This document shows, piece after piece, positions 38,601-48,380 of a stretch of DNA of 64,000 nucleotides. The notes under the pieces are model-generated. The model was not told the DNA's origin. It saw only the letters and a program-made list of their open reading frames with translations, and ran no database searches. A program made the translations under genes and the position numbers. This DNA is from Tubiluchus corallicola (lineage: Eukaryota > Priapulida > Priapulimorpha > Priapulimorphida > Tubiluchidae), in contig JAQGDQ010000123.1 in NCBI GenBank assembly GCA_030141605.1, forward strand, positions 1-64,000, given 5' to 3'. Position 1 is the first letter of the stretch. Each line of letters starts with the position of its first letter.

Positions 38601-39906
38601 TGATACTATGATGAATTTTTATGGGATGATTTTTTAGTGTTTCGCCTTCAAGGCTTTTCTCACTATCTGACATTTTCGTACCCGCAAATGATTTTTATAG
38701 ATACACACCAATTTTTCACACAACTACTCTATGAACTACGTCACTACATGCATCACGTGCCAACGTGAATAAATTTGAAACCCCTAGTTTATTATGATGT
38801 GGTTCATAGATGTGCAGTTATTGTGCACATTGTATATGCGAGAAAATTGAAGAAAGAACACAAAACTTCTGTTTATTTGTTCTAAGACACTGTATTTTAG
38901 TCAGCGAATGATCAGTATAGTTTGCTGTCGATTAACTGATTAACTGTTCAATGCCGATTATATCGATTTATATATGGTTGTAAATTCAGTTAATTCAATT
39001 CAATTATTGTAATTATTAATTCAATTAATCGATTAATTGCCCATCACTACATCTAGTACAATTTAAGTTTACCTTAATTTATTGACATCCTTTTCGATCT
39101 TACTCCTTCCTCTACTCTGCTTTCGCTTTGACGGAACCCTGACTGATAAGCAAAAGTGTTGCGTTGAGTCCCATAATTCACCGTTTAGAAACTCTGGTAT
39201 ATCATTAACCTATAAAACACATCAGTATTACAACTTTTTCAAAATGGTTATTACAAGAAGCCCAACACCAATAGTAGCCTGCAATCAGGGCCAGATTATG
39301 ACCTTTTGGGACCCCTAAGCTAAAGAAATAATGAGGTCCCTCAAATGGAGCGAAAATGACTTACCTCAAACAAAAGGCTTTAAACAAGGGCCCCTTATTT
39401 TAAGTCAAGGGCCTCAAACAGCTGCCTTTTATTTTATTTTAAGTTAAGTGAATTATTCAAGTGTGCACAATATATTACGTATTTTCCAAAAAAATATTTG
39501 AAAATCTTTTTAGCAAGGCCCTTCAGCTTGAAAGTGACAGTCATGTCATATCTACAACCCATATGAACAAGAGGAATTGCTGAAGCAACTGTTTTCAGGA
39601 CAGAAGTCCATGGGCTTCTGTTAGTTTTAATTAATATTAAATTAGTAAACCGAAACTCACCAGCGTTATGTCAACAATATTTTTCAAATTAGCAGCTTCG
39701 TAAATTGTTTTCGGCGGGTTCTCTGTCACGTAAAGTTTATTCGCAGTCAAGACTGCAAATTTAATAGCCTTTTTCTCTTTTTCTGAAGATATAATACAAG
39801 ATTCTAGTACTCCAATTTGTTCATATTCCTCTGGAGGCAAATATCGTTTTAAGAAACTGTCCAGTTTACTGCGCTTTCTACTTGATACTTCGGCAGACTG
39901 AGCCAT
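20683..39906 (-). CDS. C12orf56-like: C12orf56-like protein, complete coding region
   Basis: Eleven exons, high to low: 39906-39661, 39209-39073, 38405-37944, 33589-33444, 33390-33261, 32186-32128, 31898-31729, 26736-26570, 23866-23779, 21577-21422, 20880-20683 (stop TAG). Phases agree throughout, giving about 650 residues, close to the human protein (about 620). The N-terminus (KLDSFLKRYLPPEEYEQI, then LYVTENPPKTIYEAANL and VNDIPEFLNG) resembles the C12orf56 family. Exon 3 encodes a Ser/Pro/Asp-rich, probably disordered stretch of about 150 residues. The rest is helical and lacks recognised catalytic motifs. The function of the family is unknown. ATG at 39906 is the first in-frame Met; the upstream codons have no Met. 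Exon 4 has two possible donors: GTAACA after 33444 keeps the frame, GTAAGT after 33436 does not. The last exon could instead splice at GTATGT four codons before the stop. Confidence 0.88.
21905..22030. repeat. CCTGGTAAAACG-family repeat, copy 2
   Basis: Contains CACCTGGTAAAACGGCACTG, CTGCACCACTGATTCACCA and TCTTATTGATAATGTAAAGT, aligned with 52330-52440. Lies upstream of C12orf56-like exon 10. Confidence 0.5.
22660..23400 (-). pseudogene. Degraded LINE RT C-terminal remnant
   Basis: The - strand contains broken frames with RYNTRFNEYQVVWCGINVAF, IRPSMWNKTPANIKSISFL and a following KF/ESF block. These resemble the NTR...R.N..K.S....G...WN.LP..IK end of LINE reverse transcriptases. Several frameshifts and stops are present. 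It lies in the intron between C12orf56-like exons 9 and 10. Confidence 0.5.
23487..23580 (+). repeat. Second LINE-like 3' tail with ATT repeat
   Basis: Same sequence as 5095-5150 (TAATAGCTCATTGAGCTAAT, CTCGAAAGCCGACTTTAAAT) followed by AAAGATTATTATTATT. Lies in a C12orf56-like intron. Confidence 0.6.
24935..25680 (+). repeat. 41-bp minisatellite with alternating units
   Basis: About 18 copies of a 41-bp unit (core GGATTTTGAATATGTTACAT). Two linked variants alternate: CACTGTGCAATGGG and CCCTGTGCAATAGG, giving an 82-bp higher-order unit with three places where two CACTG units are adjacent. In a C12orf56-like intron. Confidence 0.93.
26100..26345 (+). repeat. 30-bp minisatellite, open in one frame
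   Basis: Eight copies of AACAGTTACATGGCTCGAAG plus TAATTTTAGC. As 30 is a multiple of three, the + strand stays open as a repeated decapeptide (SNFSNSYMAR). No splice context or flanking coding sequence supports translation, and it is antisense in a C12orf56-like intron. Confidence 0.85.
27155..27600. repeat. Dispersed repeat with AGGATTTAG / TGATAAG blocks
   Basis: Blocks GGATTTAGTAATTAAAGT, TGATAAGC, CATTTTGAATGCCCATTC recur at 36290-36470 (same strand) and, inverted, at 30640-31000 and partly 49740-49935. Its end abuts the hexamer satellite. Type unknown. Confidence 0.5.
27696..28240. repeat. Long block-structured hexamer satellite
   Basis: About 545 bp of hexamers in blocks: TAGTAA (about 40 units), CAGTAA and TAGCAA (a few), AAGTAA (about 26 units), GGTGAT, AGTGAC, then CAGTAA/TAGTAA again. 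The long Leu, Tyr and Thr-Phe frames on the - strand are artefacts. In the C12orf56-like intron after exon 7. Confidence 0.93.
28300..30600. other. C12orf56-like intron, nothing recognised
   Basis: About 2.3 kb of AT-rich DNA with no open exon with splice borders, no tandem repeat and no dispersed family that I can identify, apart from a small hairpin (CCACTTCC...GGAAGTGG near 29310). Confidence 0.5.
30640..31000. repeat. Inverted copy of the AGGATTTAG repeat
   Basis: The reverse complement aligns with 27200-27600 (AAATTTCTATACAGC..., CATTTTGAACGC, TGTGATAAGTACATTTAATA). It is cut at about 31000 by the LINE PHD fragment. Confidence 0.5.
31001..31300 (-). pseudogene. LINE ORF1 remnant with a PHD finger
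   Basis: An open frame of about 95 codons has PHD spacing: HPCSHC, then NQRGIYCDCC, WLHLKCC, and PWFCHMC, followed by an acidic tail (DIFPFNNI...DDEDF) and a stop at 31001. This PHD plus 'PF...D' tail is characteristic of ORF1/N-terminal regions of CR1/L2-like non-LTR retrotransposons in invertebrates. No endonuclease or reverse transcriptase follows. It interrupts another dispersed repeat (30640-31000) in the intron between C12orf56-like exons 7 and 8. A strong acceptor-like sequence (CTGTTTTTCTCAG) sits just upstream, so use as an exon cannot be ruled out. Confidence 0.55.
32900..33215. mobile_element. CAGTGGC-family MITE, inverted fragment
   Basis: The reverse complement carries the same TTCTGTACAAGTATAAAG, GTGCACATGATCGCATGC and CAACAGTACTTTTTCTA blocks as the copies at 14.8, 41.0 and 55.5 kb. 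It lies just downstream of C12orf56-like exon 5. Confidence 0.55.
35318..35735 (+). repeat. Three-copy tandem repeat, about 140 bp
   Basis: Three units begin at ACCACACAAAAGTGTTTAC (35321, 35460, 35601) and contain TGCCATCTACAAACTTTTTT, ATTAACTAAG and TTTGACTTTGAC. No coding frame. In C12orf56-like intron 3. Confidence 0.85.
36290..36470. repeat. Third copy of the AGGATTTAG repeat
   Basis: AGAAGGATTTAGTAATAAAA, GTGTGATAAGCGTCTCGTGT and TGCATTTTGAATGCCCATTC align with 27200-27310. Lies in C12orf56-like intron 3. Confidence 0.5.
37277..37426. mobile_element. TTAA-flanked MITE, short deletion derivative
   Basis: 150 bp between TTAA at 37273 and 37427. It keeps only the outer parts of the 58-kb element (AGGAAGACGGGGTG start, GGGACCGGTTTCACT end), with the middle missing. 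It lies in the C12orf56-like intron 3. Confidence 0.6.
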
Positions 39907-39919
39907 ACATTGACACACT

Positions 39920-42000
39920 GTGTGCTATTCCTCAAACATTTCATATAACGAAAGGCGCCAAAGAAAAGTAATCAGAGCGACATAATAAATTACACAACTG
40001 CGATTATTCCAGTATAAGCTACATCACATTCACGCGGCCAGCGCAACACATGTATTCAAGCAAAAACTTCAACGATTACTCTTCGGTTGCCTAGCACGCT
40101 TCCTCAGCTGCAGTTGGTGTCATAAAGAATCGTAACGCCGGAAAAACGGGCATGTAAGAATGTGATTGTAAAAAGTTGACCCAGGCTCCAAAACAGTTGG
40201 CAAAAAGAAGTAATTGTAAACTACACGTCTTTAGTTACCAAAACTGTAATAATGTTCTATAAATGTACGTCACAGCAACCCGACAATGGCAAAATTTTGC
40301 TTCCACTTTGTAACTTTAAAACGTGATTATGAGCAGACAGCTACCACAACAGCTTCGCGACTGACATGCAGCTCCATCTGTTGTCAAAAAAATAATTTAA
40401 GCAAGGTATTTATATCAAAATTTATATTCTGAATAATTCCATCAGAACTTTTCGTTATAAACTTGTTAAATTAACTACAGTGTCTTTAGATACAATATTC
40501 TTGTACTTAATACTGATCGTGCGGCAAAATGTTTAGCACATTCCTAGTTTCAAGACTATCTGTTAATATAACATTTACAGCAACTCAAAAAAGTCACGAG
40601 ATATATAGTACTGTGATACTTTATTTTAGAAAATGGAAAAAAGTTGATCTAAAAAACAGCAACAAGTACCATACATTTACATCAGAGGAATCAATAATTC
40701 CTACACCACTTAGAAAAGTAGAAACTTAACTTAGCAAGGAAAAAGTAATTTATGAGATAAGTACTCGTAGTTCAATAATACAAACTTCTACTAGTCCAAT
40801 AATTACTTTGGTAATTTGATATTACAAATAGTATAGTAAATGGTTATGCAAAGGCACGAGTTGATATCCCTTTAAATATCACACTTGTCTACAAATTTCA
40901 TAATAAAGCTAATAACGTTTTTTCAATTAAATGTTTAGACTACTAGGTAAAAATAAAAAACAATTACATTGTACATAATGACTTTCAGGAGCTAAAAGAC
41001 TTATTTTTAGAAACTCATCAAGACTGAAACACCTGCTTTCAGTGGCGGCTGGTGTACAGGCAGCACCACCTATTTTCGCTCCATATTATCGATAATATTC
41101 AATATAATAAGTCTTTTTCTTTAATTCTTCCTTTATACTTGTACGGAATCTAGCAATGCAGTGTTCGGCTGTTGTGCACATGCGGCTATGTGCACATGTC
41201 TGAGCTCAGGTAGAGAAAGTACTGTCACTCACACAGTCGGTTGTCAGTTGTCGAATGGATCAAGATTGAACTGCGGTAATTTAGGCTATTAGTAAGCAAA
41301 AAATATTTTATAAACAAATTAGGCAAACAACACATTCATAAATGATGAGAGAACTCGATGATACAATTAATAAGCGTTTACAGATTTTACACAACTTAAA
41401 AATAACTGGCAACTCATATAAGAAACATAACTATATAGGTAATAATTGCTAAAAATAACTACAGTAAAACAAAAGCTGATAACACTGTGAACTGTAGGCT
41501 AGATAATTGGGTAAGGACAAATTTAAGCAACGCTAACTCTTATCTGTAGACCTGCAGTCAGATGAATAAAAGAGACAGAGGCAGGTCAACATAACACACT
41601 TCAATCAGATATATTGTTTAGAAGTAGTGGCCCAGACGCCATTATCAGGTAAAATAATGCATGTGTTGCCAGCATTTGGTTGAACTTTGGAACTAAAATT
41701 TTTCTGTTCCTTAAATAACAACTGACTTGCATGAATCTGACAATATTAAAAAAAGTATTTAACCATTAAATTTAGCTAGTGTCACACGTCGTTATGAAAA
41801 CAAAATTATAAGTGAGAAATTATTATAATTATTAATCAAGAAAGACCAGAGCGACATTCAGACTAAAGACTTAATTAAACAAAACAAATAAATCCATTAT
41901 TAAAAAGTAGGTTAAATAAATTATTGTGCATTATAAAACTTGCAGAAAAAACAAAATACAGAGATTACGACAAATTTGTGCTAGCGTGCAGGACGTCCTG
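39920..42000. other. Upstream region of the C12orf56-like gene
   Basis: Between the C12orf56-like start and the C2orf68-like stop (same strand). Presumably holds the C12orf56 promoter within the first few hundred bases above 39906, but no TATA box or other motif stands out. A truncated CAGTGGC MITE is at 41040; nothing else recognised. Confidence 0.4.
41040..41330. mobile_element. CAGTGGC-family MITE, truncated
   Basis: Begins CAGTGGCGGCTGGTG and contains the shared GCACATGCGGCTATGTGCAC and GTAGAGAAAGTACTGTCACT blocks, then loses similarity near 41330. It is in the intergenic region between the C12orf56-like start and the C2orf68-like stop. Confidence 0.55.
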
Positions 42001-45000
42001 TCAGCTTGGTTCACTAACGTTTCTCTTCTTCATTTCCTCTGTCAAAAAAGAGGTCAACGCTCTAGTATGTTCCGGAGACAAACCGCAAGAATTACCAACT
42101 TTCCGGGACACGATGCTGGGATCGTCTTCCTGAAAATGAAACACACCGGTTAGCTTCACAACTATCAACTTTTTGTGTTTACGTCTCACTTTTGAGCAGT
42201 TTCTCGCTAAATACAGGAAAGTAGACAATGCAATGACCAGTAGAATAGCTAAGAGGGTGAAGGACAGGCGGTTCGCCTCAGGGGCCATTTTCCAGAGGGC
42301 GGCTTTTTGATCAAGTGCACTGAAAAAGTTGACTCTGCAGAAACAGTAAAAATACAATAGAGAAGAAATTTATTTTTTCCTTGGATGCATAAAAAGACGA
42401 AAGTTATTTTATAATAACATATACAAACTTATTTCCATAATGGTCCAAGTGTTAGTAAAAGTGAAATAACAAAAATAAACTGCACAAAAATGATTAAAAA
42501 TGCTGCAGATTATACGTTAAAATAAGATTATGTATGACTAAAAATGTAAGTCAAAACTTAAACGTAGTGCAAATGTGTTACAAAACTTATATAGTGCCAA
42601 TATGGCAGACAAATGTCGTTGTCTAATCTTCGCATAACTGACTGTAACAGTTTTAGGCATAGTGATGTATACTTTGTCTCTACAAATTTGTCTGATTAGC
42701 GCATGCATTGTTGTAGATGTTACGGTGTTTAAACTTTCATTGGTTGAAAAATCGTTCAAGTTTGCAGATCAGCTGTTCGATGAAGGTACATGACTTTCCT
42801 AACATTAATTTATCAAACATTTAAATGTTTTTCGATTTGTTTGTGTACGAAAATTTCACTACCGTATGTGTCTTCAGTTTACTGTGAAGTAATCGCATTC
42901 TTTCCTGCGCTAACATTTGAATTATGCAGGGATAATTTACTTCTTCACAGACAATTTTTTCCAGTAACACTTTTTTGTCATTTTATCAACTTATCTACAT
43001 AATTAACTTATCATAACTGCAACGCAACTGCCACCCTGGTGCCCCGAGTTCTAGGTATGCCACTAGGTATGACATAATTAACAGCATTATTTGTGTACAC
43101 TTAGAAAGTAAATGACACACTATATCAGAATTGTTTGATGTTTGGATAAAAATGTGCCATGAAGATTAATACTTAACTACTCACCTTATAAACTACTGTT
43201 TCATAAATTCCTCCATCTTTGTTTTCAAACTGTAATTTAAATAACTTTTTCTTCTGAGTGCCTAAATAAATAAATGGTAATAAGAGGAAACTGCCTTATT
43301 ATTGTGGGTACACCCTAGCAGTGAATCTTGAATTCTTATTAATGCCGAATCTGCATGCTTTATAAAGATATTGCATTTTGCAAACAAACATTTTAAAAAT
43401 AAGGTGAGTAAATAACTAAGTGGTCACAGTACACTCATACCATGGTTTGCCGGATCTCGCTTTTGCGAATACTGGAATAAACAGAGAAAACTTGGAAAGT
43501 AAAATAGACCTGCATACCTACCGACACAGTCCGTGGTTTAGCAAACTGACAGCTAGATGGTGGGCCGTCAGTTTGTTTAAATCATTACATTACTGTAACC
43601 ACGTGTATGTTTCTATGTATAAAAATAGAGAGTCGATTATGCAAAGTTATTTGAGTCAACTGCCGACAGTTTTCGTATACTTTTGCATGAGAGCAGCCCG
43701 TACTAGATATTTTTGAGACAACTAAGCAATTGATTCTACAATACCATAAGTCTAATGCACGGCGCCTACTGTAACAGCTTAGTACTGGTAAAAACTGATA
43801 ATCGGCAAATTTGGACCGACAGCTTCCCAGTTTTGTCCAGCGAAATATGAGTGTATATGCCAAACTATGAAGTTATGCAGCATGATACTTGATTAGTAAA
43901 ATCAATGTAAAACCAACTATATATCCTACCTTAACCATAAACAGCAGTAGTGCTGCATTAAGCATTAACTTTGACAAAAAATATAGACTTTTATCATTTG
44001 TTTAAAGTTTGTAAGTTTACAATTATAGAAGTGAACAACAAATTTACTTCACTGTACATTTTTTACATATCAAATTTTAAAATAAGCTGCAGATTTCCTG
44101 CAATGATTTTCATTAATTCCAAGAACATGATTGGCATAATTTTTTAGGTAAGCATAATCAAAAGCATATTAAGTTTTATCGGAAAACTAAAGAAAGGTAC
44201 GGTACTCATGCTCTTACAGGATTTGGCTGGCGGAGAATAAATTTGAATTTCAGGTTTCTTCGCCTTGGCACCAGTGTGAGCTCCACTCTTCGGACGCTCT
44301 TGCACCTCTTTTTCATAGTTATCTCTGCAAGTTAAAGCAGTTCGATTGTTATATACAGCGATGTTTACTGCACTTGGAAAGATTATGGAAATCGGTATCC
44401 TTAGGCAAGTATTAATAATGTTGTCAAACACTAACTACTGGCATAATGATGACAGTACCTTGTGTACACTTCAATTACTTATACCACACTTACTTATACA
44501 TCTATATATATATATATATAGTAAATTGAGCTTAATTCAATTTGCAACACAACTTCATTTTATTTTACTTATACCTTTTTATTTTAGATTGGAAACCTGC
44601 AATTGCACAGGTATATATAAATCGTCCCTTTTGTATAGTTTGCACTTTTTCATAGATACGTTTGCAGTACAATTTTGTCCAATTTTATGCCCAGAACAAA
44701 AAATTATAAACCCACTTTTAAATGTTAATAAAAAATCATTAAATTGAAACCTATGCTTGTAAATAACCATAGTCATCATCAGCCATAGTCATAGTCATCA
44801 TCAGCCATCATAGGATGGCAGCAGTCATACTCAAAAGTATTTGAAGAAAACGAATAAAATAAAAAATTCCCATAGCGAGATTACGTGCAATTAATTCATT
44901 CTGTTGGGAGCGAAGTAGGACAGTAGCCGAAGTAGGACAATTCGCGTATATGGGTTAGGCCCAGCAGGACGTATCATACATGGACTAACCCCAGTAGGAC

Positions 45001-45993
45001 GCATCGTACATGGATGCGTCGCCCAAATAGGACACTAGAGACAGGTCACGAATTGAGTCGTTAACTGTACTAGCAGTGTCAGTTGTCCTTGTTTATTTTA
45101 TAATAATAATTGAAAATGTCAAGACACGTTGCATAATTTATTATACATCTGATAAAATAAAAGAATCTTATTCTGAGCTGGTAGAACAGCTAATATTAAA
45201 TTTGGCTTCGATATTTATCTTTTTGAAGTGAAATAAGCCCACTTTTTAGGCGATTCCAACATTTGTTTTTTAAAATATATCATTTTCTATTCTGACTTCC
45301 TTCACAGACAAGTGATCAGTTTCTCTTGGACAAATAATTGTTTTCTACTAAGTAAACTTGTCTACTAAGTATTTTAGATATTTAGTTTAATGTTATGATA
45401 ATATTATTGTAAAAAATACATTTGTAAATTGTCAAGAACTATCTATAATTATTATATAAAGTTACTTTTTTATAAAACAAATTTAGTTTTATGTTTCATT
45501 ATGTCATAATTCTCGATTCTCGACAGAAATCGCCAGTGCCCTACTTGGGTTGCCCATGTATGACAGTTTTTCCACAAATTTAGCACATGCGCTTTAGGGA
45601 AGTGTCCTATTTCGGCTAGTGGCGTACTCCGCACCGTACATATTCAATTGTCAAAACTTGGAAAATTTTCCCCAGTTTGCATGGTTGAATTTTCCTCTTT
45701 GCTTTTACTAGTTTTGTTAGAGTAAAGAAAAAAATTGATGAAAAACTAAGTTGCCATTACTAATTGTCAAAAGTTTGCACCAGCAATGGCAGCATGTAAA
45801 TGTCTGGCTAATTGGAATCAAGTAATGTGAAAAACCAATTCAGTGGTGGCTGCACAGTAAAGCTAAGAGACATAAAAAGATAAGACTATTAAAAAAGAAT
45901 AGTGAGTTAATCTAACCTGTCAAGTTGATTTTTTATAATGGATTGCATGAAACCATGATCAAAATCAAGTTTGGTTTTTCGTCCTTCAGCCAT
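42001..45993 (-). CDS. C2orf68-like: C2orf68-like protein (UPF0561 family), complete
   Basis: Four exons: 45993-45917, 44324-44218, 43261-43185, 42129-42001 (stop TGA). All have consensus borders and agreeing phases, giving about 129 residues. It begins MAEGRKTKLDFDHGFMQSII, continues with KNQLDRDNYEKEVQERP and a basic linker (KAKKPEIQIYSPPAK), then FENKDGGIYETVVYKEDDP and a helical C-terminus ending EEMKKRNVSEPS. The LDFxHGFM, NQxxRDxYxKxV and VYxxDDP blocks are those of UPF0561/C2orf68, a small conserved animal protein of unknown function. It is shorter than human C2orf68 (about 166 residues), mostly in the linker. Intron 1 holds an inverted-repeat element (44908-45640); intron 2 holds a MITE; intron 3 holds an extra exon candidate described separately. 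Confidence 0.9.
42190..42334 (-). CDS. Candidate alternative exon coding a transmembrane helix
   Basis: Inside the last C2orf68-like intron there is an acceptor (TTTCTGCAG) at 42335, then 145 open bases, then a donor (AAAA|GTGAGA) after 42190. The reading is 48 codons: VNFFSALDQKAALWKM, then a Met-initiated segment MAPEANRLSF with a hydrophobic run LLAILLVIALSTFLYL, then ARNCSK. It enters in phase 2 and leaves in phase 0, so it fits between C2orf68 exon 1 (ends phase 2) and exon 4 (starts phase 0). The 60 bases to exon 4 are also open in frame, so retention works too. It could equally be a terminal exon of the upstream zinc-finger gene, whose exon at 49199 ends in phase 2. No family match recognised. 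Confidence 0.4.
43429..43857. mobile_element. Tc1/mariner-like MITE
   Basis: Ends CACTCATA.C..GGTTTGCCGG and CCAGCGAAATATGAGTG are inverted and bounded by TA. It has about 430 bp and no transposase. A related element lies at about 50505-50878, sharing GGTTTGC.GGA, GCTTTTGCG and the central ATCATTACAT-type block in the opposite direction. It sits in C2orf68-like intron 2. Confidence 0.6.
44908..45640. mobile_element. Element with about 30-bp inverted termini (GTAGGACA)
   Basis: The left end reads GCGAAGTAGGACAGTAGCCG followed by AAGTAGGACAA. The right end, inverted, reads GCGGAGTACGCCACTAGCCG followed by AAATAGGACAC. Further CAGTAGGAC/GTAGGACG words occur inside both ends. It is about 730 bp, non-coding, in intron 1 of the C2orf68-like gene. 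Superfamily not determined. Confidence 0.55.
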
Positions 45994-48380
45994 ACAGCTG
46001 AACGCAGGCCATACGAAATAAATTTTCCTATCCTTCAAATTAAACAGTAGTATCCTAAGTAAGGAAGTTCATAGTATTTTATCATTTTTAGGCAAAATTT
46101 GCCTGCATATATCTGTTTGTATGTCGCAGATATAAAATATATAAAGTTATAAAAAAAGGGAAAGCAAGAGCAGAATTCTTCGTATGCTTGTGATTTATTA
46201 CCTACTTTGCCGACTGTTTCAATTTGGATTTTACTCGTTTGCAAACAACATGTTTAGTGCAAACAAGTTCTTAAATGCTCTTATCAACAAAAAAACCGTG
46301 AATGATGATTCAAGACTGAATCGGTAATACTTTAATGATAAAAAAAATATTCTTATTGTTAACCATTACGTTTCAAAAAAATAAGTACAGTACTTGGTGG
46401 AAATAGGAAGTGCAGAATCACAGTTTACATGGTGCATAACACAGCTTTCCACGAAAACCTTTGAACTCCCACAGAGTTTGTCACTAATTACCAATTGCTG
46501 GCATAGTATGATAACAATTTGATGGAAACAGTTAATGCTTGAATGTCTTGTACATTGATCCACATGTCGTAATAGCTACAGTTTAACTCAGGTCGCTCAG
46601 TAATGGCACCATCCAACTTATCTATGTTGTTTACATGGTTACAAGGCTAACTACGTTAAACTGGATATTGCAAATACTAGTAGAGTCTCTCCTACTGCTC
46701 ACTACTCCACTAGAGACATAATGGACTTCAAATGGGCTATAGTAGAAAAATATTATTAATCGCTTATGATCGCTAACGGGCCTACAAAGTTTTGCTTCTG
46801 GTAGTTCTTTTTTGGTACAATTTGCCTTACAAAGTTAAAGAGATGGTGAGCCGAACTCAGCTGCCACTGTAAGCACATGCAGCTGATACAAATGCTACAG
46901 ACTTATTTAATAACATTTATAGTCAAAATTTTATATAATGTAAACCTGTCTTTTTATAGTGGGTGAAACACAAAGAAACTCTCAGTAGTTATCCAGTGCT
47001 GTATGGTCCTATCAGTCTGCCACTAAACTTTTGAAAGAGTTTGACTGATTGATTACCTTAGCTTTTCTGCAAACTAATGTCTTCTTGAGTAATCTGTTAA
47101 TATAACCATTTATTTATTTCAAGAAGGTATAAATAATCCTTCTGATTAATCCTTCTGATTTTTAATCCTTTTGAATGCATTTGGTGTACAGCTAACTGAT
47201 TAGGAAGAGAAACTAATAATAAAAATGCTGCATAGAAAAATCAGAAACTGTATAAGCAAATTACATGATTAAATTTACCATAGACCAGAGGTGCAGCAAC
47301 CACTCCCTCACCACATTTTTCAAAATTGGCACCTTTTCAAACATTTTTTAACCCTTTAGTGCACTTGGATGATAAGTTGATTTTTTAATTGCTTTGTTTT
47401 ATTTTGAGATTTATGAGCTTACAGTAGAACTTATTGTAATTTAATCATAAATACAAACTGTCAATTATGTACTTCCTTTAACACTTATCTTCCTCGTGTT
47501 TTGATTTTAAACACACAATTAAAATATATAATCAATGTGGTAAAAATTGTTTGGTATGTGTCATGGCACCTTAATAATGTACTTGTTCCCCCTGACTTTA
47601 GAATTGGCTATGCCCCTGCCACAGACAAGCTCTCATGTATCACCTAATTAAACACATTTTATAAATTTATTTTGGCATTCAATATTTAACAATTACAATG
47701 TATACAATGTAGTTTTACATAAGTTATTATTTACAGTAAATCTGAATGACTCACAATATAAACAAGTATTTGCAAACAAGCTAAAATAAATCACTGACAA
47801 AAATCATAAATATATAACCATCTGCTACTGGTCTGTTGTGTGTGCAAAGTCTTTACATTTATAGCTTAACTAGCAAAGGCCCCGCAAAAAAAATTTGCAC
47901 CCTTATAAATACACTTATAATCAATAATACGCGAACATCCTACATAGTCCTCATCTATAATACAAAGCCAGTAGCTGCTTTTACTGAATTAAAGATATAA
48001 GGTTATAAGCAGAGTATTATAGATGATGTCAGAACAATGGCTTTGTGTCAGCAGTTTTCCAAGCAAAAAACGCCCGAAAAGGAACTTCCAATCAACTCGT
48101 CACAGCTCCTGAGGGTGGAGATGTCCTAAAATACAGCCCACACCATCGTGTAGCTAAAGAGCCATATATCTCCTGTCGAAAGTCCCACCAGTTCCACATT
48201 CCCCCATTCTCCAGAAATAAGAGGTATAAGTTTCAAAAAAAATTGCCGAAAAAGGCCATTTTTTGAGCTTTTTCGCCACCCCCCGTTCGTCCTGGTTATA
48301 TATATCACACCACCGAAATTAATATATACGATGTCCATGAAATGCTTAGATAATGTTGTTATTCAAGCTTGTTGCCACTG
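45994..48380. other. Region between the C2orf68-like gene and the zinc-finger gene
   Basis: No exon recognised. 48040-48300 is a GC-richer stretch open on both strands (73 and 70 codons) with no splice borders or family resemblance, more likely repeat-derived. The rest is AT-rich without visible features. Confidence 0.4.

Noticed and set aside
43420-43863. Open frames of 98 (+) and 92 (-) codons
   Set aside because: Both fall on the mariner-like MITE and have no protein-like conservation between copies.
48045-48338. Small genes on both strands
   Set aside because: No splice sites, no recognised family, and both strands open over the same GC-richer stretch; more likely repeat-derived.
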